This document shows positions 26,208 through 33,329 of a stretch of 33,329 nucleotides of DNA, in pieces. The stretch is from Klebsiella pneumoniae (GTDB lineage: Bacteria > Myxococcota_A > UBA796 > SXON01). Position 1 is the first letter of the stretch, and every line of letters begins with the position of its first letter. The stretch covers positions 1 to 33,329 of the forward strand of contig CAMBIK010000013.1 of the NCBI GenBank assembly GCA_945867435.1, read 5' to 3'. The notes under the pieces were generated by a model. It was not told where the DNA came from. It was given only the letters and a program-made list of their open reading frames with translations, and ran no database searches. A program made the translations under genes and the position numbers.

Positions 26208-27006
26208 TCCACCCATCTCCCTCCGCAACCTGACCAAGCGCTTTGGCTCGCTCTCCGTGCTCGAAGGCGTGACCTTCGACATTCCCAAGGGCCAAACCAC
26301 CGCCATTATCGGCCCCTCCGGCACCGGAAAGAGCGTGCTTTTGAAGCACATTGTCGGCCTCCTCCGACCCGACGAGGGAGAGGTGCGGGTTTTCGGCACC
26401 AACATGGCCACGGCCGCCGAGGGCGAGGTGTACGCCGTGCGCAAGCGGTTGGGAATGTTGTTTCAGGATGGAGCCCTCTTCGACTCGCTTTCTGCTGGGG
26501 AAAACATCGAATTTCCGCTCCGGCAACACCACGCCTCCCTAAGCGTGGCTGAGCGTCGGGAACGGGTGGAGGAGGCGCTGGAGATGGTGGAGCTGCCTGG
26601 ACTCTACGATCGGCCCACGCCCGCGCTCTCCGGCGGACAACGAAAACGGATTGGCCTGGCCCGCGCGATTATCACTCGTCCTGAGCTGATTCTATTTGAC
26701 GAGCCGAACTCCGGCCTGGATCCGATCACCTCGGATGCCATCGACGCGCTCATCGGCCACCTCAAAGAATCCCTTGGCGTGACCTTCGTGGTCGTCACGC
26801 ACGACATCGTCGGCACCATCAACGTGGCCGACCACATCGCCATGCTCCACCAGGGTCGCTTGGTGGCGTGGGGCACCAAGCACGCGGTGACGCACTCGGA
26901 AGATCCGATTGTTCGTCGATTTTTTAGTCGCAACCTTGTGCTTTCACCCGAGGGCGACCCGCGACCGGCCACCCTGCCACACATCGGCGGCGCCAGGACG
27001 CCGTGA
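26200..27006 (+). CDS. mlaF: MlaF-family ABC transporter ATP-binding protein
   Basis: GPSGTGKSVLLKH Walker A, LSGGQRKRIGLARAI signature, LILFDEPNSGLDP Walker B; start overlaps previous stop. Confidence 0.93.
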   Translation: MGDPPISLRNLTKRFGSLSVLEGVTFDIPKGQTTAIIGPSGTGKSVLLKHIVGLLRPDEGEVRVFGTNMATAAEGEVYAVRKRLGMLFQDGALFDSLSAGENIEFPLRQHHASLSVAERRERVEEALEMVELPGLYDRPTPALSGGQRKRIGLARAIITRPELILFDEPNSGLDPITSDAIDALIGHLKESLGVTFVVVTHDIVGTINVADHIAMLHQGRLVAWGTKHAVTHSEDPIVRRFFSRNLVLSPEGDPRPATLPHIGGARTP

Positions 27007-27039
27007 GACATCAACTCGCGGATCGGGTTACCCGGCTGC

Positions 27040-27972
27040 GTGTCGCGTCGGCATGAGATTGGAGTCGGTCTGCTGGTCGTCGGGGCCACGGGCATCCTTG
27101 CCTTCATGGCGCTGCAAGTGGGCGCCTTCCGCGGGTTCGGTACGTCCATCCATGTGAAGGTGAAGTTTGCCGACGCCTCCGGGCTCACCCCCGGCGCGGT
27201 GGTTTCGGTCGCGGGCGTAGCGGTGGGGCGTGTAGACAGCCTGCGCGTGGAGGAAGGCCAGGCGGTCGCCGAACTTGTGGTGGACATGGAAGCGAGGCTC
27301 CGCCAGGATGCCCGCGTTGCCGTTCGCGCGCGTTCGGTGCTTGGCGAGAAGTATGTGGAGGTCACGCCCGTGTCGGGTTCGGCAGCGCTTTTAGAAGATG
27401 GCAGCGTGCTCGTCGCCCACCAAAGTCCGGTGGAGATCGACCAGCTCGTGACCTCGCTCGGGCCCCTGGTGGAAGCCTTCGACCCGGCGGCGCTCGCCGT
27501 GCTCACCGATGCCCTTAAGGCCGACCCAGAGCGCGCCACGCGCATGCTGAACGATGCGGAACGTCTGCTGCACAATGCGGCCACCGCATCCGACGGATTG
27601 CCTGAAATCGCCGAAAAAGCCAAGTCCGCGCTAAGCAGCGTCGAGCGCACCAGCGACGAAGCCCGACCGGTCCTCGCCCACGCCGAAGCCACCCTCGGCA
27701 AGGTAGATGGCGCAGTCAGCCGGGCCGATACGCTGCTCGCGGGCATCGACCCCAACGAGATCGACTCCCTCATCGACGAGCTCACGGCCGCCGCCAAGGA
27801 AGGCCGCGTCGTGATCGAACGGGTCAACCAGGGCAGCGGCAAGGTGGAACGCCTCCTCGACAAGGCCGACGCCTTCACGCGGACCGATTGGTTGCGAATC
27901 ACGCAGGAAGAAGGCATCTTGATCCGGCTGAGCGCCCGCGATGCGGCCAAGGTGGCGAAGGGCGAGGATTAA
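27040..27972 (+). CDS. mlaD: MlaD/MCE-domain lipid transport protein
   Basis: GTG start; N-terminal TM then IHVKVKFADASGLTPGAVVSVAGVAVGRVDSLRVEEGQAVAELVVD (MCE domain). Confidence 0.9.
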   Translation: MSRRHEIGVGLLVVGATGILAFMALQVGAFRGFGTSIHVKVKFADASGLTPGAVVSVAGVAVGRVDSLRVEEGQAVAELVVDMEARLRQDARVAVRARSVLGEKYVEVTPVSGSAALLEDGSVLVAHQSPVEIDQLVTSLGPLVEAFDPAALAVLTDALKADPERATRMLNDAERLLHNAATASDGLPEIAEKAKSALSSVERTSDEARPVLAHAEATLGKVDGAVSRADTLLAGIDPNEIDSLIDELTAAAKEGRVVIERVNQGSGKVERLLDKADAFTRTDWLRITQEEGILIRLSARDAAKVAKGED

Positions 27973-28128
27973 CTCCAATGCCGGCACTGACGCAACGGAC
28001 CGGCCCAAAGCGTGAGGCGGCGCGCGTTCTGTCACACCAACAGGTCTCTGAAGTCTCATATTTCGCCTCCAACCCGGCTAACGGCTCATGCTGCGCGCCT
28101 AAGCGACCGGCATTAAAACGAGATCAGA

Positions 28129-29148
28129 CTACATCGGCCGCGGCGGCATCATCGACGCCAAAGCACTGAGACACACGGCGAGCACGCAGAACCAGACGGT
28201 GGTGTGCATGTCCCCTTTAGCAGGCTGTTCCTTCTGAATCGCGGCGCGCCCGCCCATGATGAGGCCGACGATGAGCGTGAACGGTTCGCTCGTGACGACC
28301 CACGACACCACGAGCACCCCCGCCACGATGGCGCGTTGCAAGCGGCGCATCCCCGCGTAGGCCCGACCGCCATCCAACGAGCCGATCGGGATCAGGTTGA
28401 AGAGGTTCAGCATCGCAGCGGTGCCCGCGATCGCGAGCATCATCTGGCTTTCCAACGCCACTCCAAGGGCGGCGGCGACCGCGGCGGCACCCGAGCCCCA
28501 GATCGGCCCACCCATCCCCACGCGCGCGTTTTCCCTGTCGGTCGCCGGGTACTGTTTCATACGAACGAAAGCGCCGAACCCCGGAATGAACATTGGTGCC
28601 GACGCGGCGATGCCGAACTGGCGCAGCGCCACCACATGGCCGATCTCGTGTACGTAGATGCAAAGCACGAAGCCCAGGGCGAACGGCCATCCCCAGAACA
28701 TCGTGTACAGGGCGAACGTGGCGAACATCGAGAACAAAGTGGGGAGCTTGGACAAGCCGAGCGCAAGGAACTTAAGCTTGGTCAAAGCCAGGAAGATCAG
28801 CGACTTGAACTTGAACAACAGCAGGCCGACCCCGACCATCGCGGCCCCGATCCCGGCCTTAGACTCGGCGGGGTTGCGGGCGGATTTGGGGGGCGCGGCC
28901 ACGGGAGAGGCACCCCCAACTTGCTCCGAGAGCTCCAGGATCCGCTGACCCACCTGGCGGGACTGGTGGCTTTCCGGAGGCAGCAGGTCGAAGGCTTCCC
29001 GCCAAGCGGCCAGCGCGTCTGAGGGGTCCTCGGCCGCTTCGGCCGTTCGCGCGAGCGCCTGAAGGCGGTCGCGGTGGATGAGCGTGTCGCACGAGGCGCA
29101 GGAAAGTTCCCCCTGCATCGTGATGCGGCCGCACGCCGGGCAGGCCAT
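28129..29148 (-). CDS. Site-2-protease-like (M50) membrane metalloprotease with N-terminal zinc ribbon
   Basis: MACPACGRITMQGELSCASCDTLIHR zinc ribbon; YVHEIGHVVALRQFG (HExxH) and NLIPIGSLDGGRAYAG. Confidence 0.85.
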   Translation of the reverse strand: MACPACGRITMQGELSCASCDTLIHRDRLQALARTAEAAEDPSDALAAWREAFDLLPPESHQSRQVGQRILELSEQVGGASPVAAPPKSARNPAESKAGIGAAMVGVGLLLFKFKSLIFLALTKLKFLALGLSKLPTLFSMFATFALYTMFWGWPFALGFVLCIYVHEIGHVVALRQFGIAASAPMFIPGFGAFVRMKQYPATDRENARVGMGGPIWGSGAAAVAAALGVALESQMMLAIAGTAAMLNLFNLIPIGSLDGGRAYAGMRRLQRAIVAGVLVVSWVVTSEPFTLIVGLIMGGRAAIQKEQPAKGDMHTTVWFCVLAVCLSALASMMPPRPM

Positions 29149-29753
29149 CACCTTGAAACAGGCCCCGAAAACTCGATCTGTTTCGGAGTCAACTTTCCCC
29201 ATGCCGTATGAATGCCAATTCCGACGATGAGGTACCAAATCAGCGCGGAGCCGACGTTTTCCCAGACAAAGTAAGGGAGCGCGAAGGACAACGGAATCGA
29301 AAGGAGCCACGCCCGTACGGGGGAGGTCGTAACGCCTTGCTCCACGATACCCGCCGCGAAGGTGGGCACATAAGACAGCACGATAGAGGTATAGACAGCG
29401 GCTACGGAGGCGAATTGAAGACCCCGGCTACCTCGCCCTGCAGCCCGCCTCATTGCCATCCCCACCACCCAACCGACGCCGATGGCGGCGATTCCAAAGT
29501 CCGTCCCCGTGGCCGAGCGAAGGCCCGCCCAGGCCGCCGAGCAGAGCAACCCAACCAGCGCGCCCGCACCCAGCGCTTTGGCGTAGCCGGCCAGTCCCAC
29601 CGGGGTGCGCACATGGGCTTCGAGGAGTTCGCGGCACGAGGGGCACACGCGGCTGACGTTCGCGAGGTGCCAGATCGCCCCAATCTCCGCTTGGCACACC
29701 GCACAGCGATGCGGTCCGTCGAACTCAGCTTTTTCGAACTGGAGGCTGGACAC
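29148..29753 (-). CDS. Zinc-ribbon polytopic membrane protein of unknown function
   Basis: CAVCQAEIG...VCPSCRELLE followed by several hydrophobic segments; stop overlaps next gene start; start uncertain (GTG 29753 or ORF start 29828). Confidence 0.6.
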   Translation of the reverse strand: MSSLQFEKAEFDGPHRCAVCQAEIGAIWHLANVSRVCPSCRELLEAHVRTPVGLAGYAKALGAGALVGLLCSAAWAGLRSATGTDFGIAAIGVGWVVGMAMRRAAGRGSRGLQFASVAAVYTSIVLSYVPTFAAGIVEQGVTTSPVRAWLLSIPLSFALPYFVWENVGSALIWYLIVGIGIHTAWGKLTPKQIEFSGPVSR

Positions 29754-29796
29754 GGATGCGAAGTTAGCACGGCGCGAGCGTGCACGGGGGCCGCCT

Positions 29797-30552
29797 TCAG
29801 GGATCGACCACCACCACGACGCGGCCATTCAGGAAGACATCGCTCGTGGTGGCCGCAGCGCGCAGCTCGGCGGAAGCCTCGACCCCAAAGACCAGATCGG
29901 TGCCATCGCGCACCCGGGAGGGGGCGACGAAGATGGGCGTATCGCCCGCACGGTTGAAAGCGGCGGGATCGGCCGGATCGCGCACATACACGACCGGACC
30001 GTGCAGGCTGCCCGCGTAGGCGGTCATGTCGGCCACGCCGAACAGGTGACCCCCCTCGCCATCCACAAATTCCGGCGCAATCGCGCATTCCAATGTCAGC
30101 CCGCGGGCATCCACGACCACACCCGACGCCCCACCCAGCGTGGGCGGACGCTCAGGCGCCTTCGCCATCTTCACCAGAGCGGGGCGCAGCCAGGCCTGCA
30201 AGCCGAGGGCGGCATCAAGTTCGACCAGCCCGCTGTCGAGGTAGCGCGCTTCGAACACCTCCCAAAGCGAGAGATTGCTGTCGAGCCGGTCGGCGACGGC
30301 ATCCCCAGCATCGAGCAGGTCGGCCACCTGCCGATCGCGGTCTACCCGCACGGCCCGCGCCAATAGCTGGAAGCGAGGTTCCAACTTGTCGCGGGCATCG
30401 CCTTCTGCCGCCTCGAAATCGGACATCGCGCCCGTGACGCCGCCGCCCCTTGCGTGTACGACCAGACGCAGGTTGGTCCAATCCACCGCTCCGTCGTAGA
30501 GCGACTGCAGGACCGGGTCGAAGGCCAACGCGGAGGAAACAAGCAGGATCAT
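29797..30552 (-). CDS. Exported protein of unknown function
   Basis: MILLVSSALA signal-like N-terminus; ATG overlaps the dnaE stop; C-terminal segment DVFLNGRVVVVVDP. Confidence 0.6.
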   Translation of the reverse strand: MILLVSSALAFDPVLQSLYDGAVDWTNLRLVVHARGGGVTGAMSDFEAAEGDARDKLEPRFQLLARAVRVDRDRQVADLLDAGDAVADRLDSNLSLWEVFEARYLDSGLVELDAALGLQAWLRPALVKMAKAPERPPTLGGASGVVVDARGLTLECAIAPEFVDGEGGHLFGVADMTAYAGSLHGPVVYVRDPADPAAFNRAGDTPIFVAPSRVRDGTDLVFGVEASAELRAAATTSDVFLNGRVVVVVDP

Positions 30553-33329
30553 GGCGTGAGCACCAGGGACTCCGGACGGCCGAAGAGGGAACGTACCCCA
30601 TCTACGAGCTTCGGGGTGGCCTTGACCTGCCAAGCGCGTGACACGCTGAGCTCAGCGATGAAACGACCTGGATCTTCGACCGTGACGCGGGTTCGACAGT
30701 TTCCAGGGTTCTGCGAAAACAGGTCCTTCAATTGGGTCAGAGCCTCTTCCGTGAGCTCAGCAGCGCGCACGCGAACCTCCACCTTGCCCATCAATCGCTC
30801 GCGCATGTCTTCCATCGGTTCGCATCCTTCGAGTCGCAAGGACCGGGGCTTGTCTGGTTGCTGCTCCACCTTGGCCCGCACGGCGAGCGGCTTGGGGCAA
30901 TCGAGCATCGCCGAAAACTTGGCCAGGGTGTCTTTGAACAGCACGGCATCGATGCTGCCGGAGGGGTCCTCGAACGTGACGAAGGCCATCGGGTCCCCCT
31001 TCTTGTTCCGAATCACCCGCTTTCCGGTGATGATCGCGCAAATGGAATGCTCGCGACCTCCCCCGCGCACAAATCCCTGTTCGACCTGCACGGAGGCGAG
31101 GTCGGCGATGGTCTTGTAGCCGAAGGCCTCAATCTCATCCTTGAAGGCGGTAACCGGGTGCCCGGTGAGAAAGAACCCAAGGGCTTCCTTCTCGTTCTTC
31201 ATCCGCTCGCCCACAGTCCATTCGCCCGTGGCGGCCATGCGGAACGCCGGGGCCACCGCGCTGGCGCCCCCGAACAAAGATACCTGGCCAGCCGCTTTCT
31301 GGGCCTGTTCATCACCCGCTGCCGCCATGGCATCTTCCAGAGCGCCGGCCAGCCTGGCGCGGGGCTGCCCGAAGGAGTCCATCGCGCCGCACTTGATCAA
31401 GGATTCCCACACCTTTTTGTTGACTTTGCGGGCATCAACGCGGCGCACGCAATCGATAAAATCACGGAAGGCGCCGCCAGATGTCCTGGCTTCCACCATG
31501 GCTTCCACCGCTCCCTCCCCCACGCCTTTCACGGCGTGCAACCCAAATCGGATGGAACGCCGGTCGTCGCGGGGAACATCGAACCGCCCTACACTCAGGT
31601 TTACATCGGGAGGCAGCATCTGGAGCCCCGAGCGCCGGCAATCGCCCGTGTAGAGGAGCACTTTGTCGGAGTTTCCGGCGTCTATGCTCATCAGCGCGGC
31701 CATGTATTCGGCCCGATGGTTCGCCTTGAGCCAGGCGGTTTGGAAGGAAATGAAGCCATAGGCGGCGGAATGGCTCTTGTTGAAGCCATATTCGGCGAAC
31801 TTGGCCAAAAGGTCGAAGAGGTCGCTGGATTTTTCCTGGTGATGACCGCGCTGCACGGCACCACTCACAAAGCGTTCTTTCTGCCTTCCCATCTCCGCGA
31901 CGTCTTTCTTCCCCATCGCGCGACGAAGCAGGTCGGCTTCGCCGAGGCTGTACCCGGCCAGCACCTGCGCGCACTGCATGACCTGTTCCTGGTACACGAT
32001 GGTGCCGTAGGTGTTCGAGAGGATGCCTTCGAGTTCCGGGAAAGGGTATTCTACCGCCTTCTTCCCATGCTTCCGGTCGATGAAGTCATCCACCATCCCC
32101 GAGCTGAGCGGGCCAGGGCGGTACAGAGCGACAAGCGCCACGAGGTCATCGAGACAATTGGGCTTCAACCTGGTGAGAAGCCCGCGCATCCCATCCGATT
32201 CCACCTGAAAAACTCCCAGCGCATCCCCCCGGATGAGCAGGGCCCATGTGGCCGGATCTTCCTCGGGCAACCTCAGGATGTCGATGCGCTGACCGGTGTT
32301 CCGTTCCACCATCGCAACGGCGTCCCGCACCTGGTCCAGGGTCTTCAGGCCGAGAAAGTCGAACTTGATGAGCCCGATGCTCTCGGCCGACTTCATGTCG
32401 TACTGCACAACCGGGCCCCCTTCTGGACCATCCCGGTACAGGGGGCTCAACTCGACCAGCGGACGATCTGCGATCACGACGCCGGCCGCGTGGACCCCCG
32501 TCTGCCGCACCGCACCCTCGATCGCCTTGGCGAGGGTAATGACGCGGCGCACCTTGGGATCCGTCTCGATCAACGCCCGAAGACGGGGTTCTTCCTTGAC
32601 GGCGTCTTCGATCGTGATGTTGAGGCGTTCGGGAACCAACTTGGTGATGCGGTCGGATTCCTGAAACGACATGTCGCACAAGCGCGCCACATCCTTGAGG
32701 GCGGCTTTGGCCTGGAGCTTTCCGTAGGTGATGATCTGGGAGACCAGCGCAGCACCGTATTTTTCGCGAACGTGTTCGATGACCTCTTCCCGACGATCCT
32801 GGGCAAAGTCGACATCGATGTCGGGCATCGAGACCCGCTCGGGGTTGAGAAATCGCTCGAACAGCAGGGCGAACCGCTCCGGGTCCACGTCGGTGATTCG
32901 CATCGCCCACGCCACCACCGAGCCGGCGGCGGATCCGCGCCCCGGCCCGACGGGAATCTCATGGTCCTTCGCCCAGTTGATGAACTCGGCCACGATAAGA
33001 AGGTAGGCCGGAAAGCCCATCTTGATGATCATGGTGAGCTCGCCTTCGAGGCGCTCCTGGTAGGCCGCGTGCCGGTCCTCCGGAACATAGCGCAACCTCA
33101 GCGCGAGACCCGCACGCCCGTACCACTTGAAGTAGCCGTTAAGCGTGCCGGAATCGGTTGGACGAACCGTCGGAACGGGAAACTCGCGGGCGGGCGGGAA
33201 GGCCTCCGTGAAAAATCGCCAGTTTGCGTCGGTCTCCCCGTCCTTGTCGGGCGGCACGCTGGCTGGAAAATAGTAGTTGCCGGTGGGGAACGTGTAGTGG
33301 CACGCCTCGGCGAGCGTGACGGTTCGGTC
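30549..33329 (-). CDS. dnaE: DNA polymerase III alpha subunit (partial; 5' end beyond right edge)
   Basis: PVGPGRGSAAGSVVAWAMRITDVDPERFALLFERFLNPERVSMPDIDVDFAQDRR, EYGFNKSHSAAYGFISFQTAWLKANHRAEYMAALMS, OB-fold near C-terminus; frame open to 33329. Confidence 0.97.
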   Translation of the reverse strand, partial: DRTVTLAEACHYTFPTGNYYFPASVPPDKDGETDANWRFFTEAFPPAREFPVPTVRPTDSGTLNGYFKWYGRAGLALRLRYVPEDRHAAYQERLEGELTMIIKMGFPAYLLIVAEFINWAKDHEIPVGPGRGSAAGSVVAWAMRITDVDPERFALLFERFLNPERVSMPDIDVDFAQDRREEVIEHVREKYGAALVSQIITYGKLQAKAALKDVARLCDMSFQESDRITKLVPERLNITIEDAVKEEPRLRALIETDPKVRRVITLAKAIEGAVRQTGVHAAGVVIADRPLVELSPLYRDGPEGGPVVQYDMKSAESIGLIKFDFLGLKTLDQVRDAVAMVERNTGQRIDILRLPEEDPATWALLIRGDALGVFQVESDGMRGLLTRLKPNCLDDLVALVALYRPGPLSSGMVDDFIDRKHGKKAVEYPFPELEGILSNTYGTIVYQEQVMQCAQVLAGYSLGEADLLRRAMGKKDVAEMGRQKERFVSGAVQRGHHQEKSSDLFDLLAKFAEYGFNKSHSAAYGFISFQTAWLKANHRAEYMAALMSIDAGNSDKVLLYTGDCRRSGLQMLPPDVNLSVGRFDVPRDDRRSIRFGLHAVKGVGEGAVEAMVEARTSGGAFRDFIDCVRRVDARKVNKKVWESLIKCGAMDSFGQPRARLAGALEDAMAAAGDEQAQKAAGQVSLFGGASAVAPAFRMAATGEWTVGERMKNEKEALGFFLTGHPVTAFKDEIEAFGYKTIADLASVQVEQGFVRGGGREHSICAIITGKRVIRNKKGDPMAFVTFEDPSGSIDAVLFKDTLAKFSAMLDCPKPLAVRAKVEQQPDKPRSLRLEGCEPMEDMRERLMGKVEVRVRAAELTEEALTQLKDLFSQNPGNCRTRVTVEDPGRFIAELSVSRAWQVKATPKLVDGVRSLFGRPESLVLTP

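Noticed and set aside
27977-28114. aatgccgg ... ccggcatt inverted match flanking the intergenic region after mlaD
   Set aside because: Only 8 bp with about 120 bp between arms; compatible with chance
1-33329. tRNA, rRNA, CRISPR arrays, IS elements/transposases, phage genes
   Set aside because: None recognised in any frame or as repeat-spacer or cloverleaf-like structure by eye; a tRNAscan/CRISPR finder run would be needed for certainty

Overview
GC-rich bacterial window, probably Myxococcota/deltaproteobacterial-like judging from MYXO-CTERM-like C-termini and Gly/Asp/Thr-rich surface-protein spacers (inference). It has four blocks. (1) Bases 1-7659, minus strand: a tightly overlapping complex I operon nuoA-B-C-D-H-I-J-K-L-M (nuoM runs off the left edge) with no nuoE/F/G between D and H, preceded by a SlyD-like FKBP and a SelO/YdiU gene. 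(2) Bases about 9.8-23.4 kb: an accessory region rich in secreted or surface proteins: an FG-GAP lipoprotein, a gluzincin metalloprotease, a MopE-like Asp/Cys-repeat lipoprotein, a lysyl-oxidase-like lipoprotein, a very large protein with two radical SAM CxxxCxxC motifs, a small membrane protein, a decayed MopE-like fragment and a subtilisin-like protease. (3) Bases 23.4-28.0 kb: a WalJ/YycJ-like MBL protein, an SH3-like protein and an Mla-type lipid transporter with two MlaE permeases, MlaF and MlaD. (4) Bases 28.1-33.3 kb, minus strand: the 3' part of dnaE followed by three overlapping genes, including a zinc-ribbon site-2-protease-like protein. The best candidate for an undescribed system is the translationally coupled trio lysyl-oxidase-like lipoprotein / double radical SAM protein / membrane protein (16406-21251). 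Its 84-bp leader and start region is duplicated upstream of the adjacent MopE-like gene. All homology calls are from motif recognition by eye; no searches were run.
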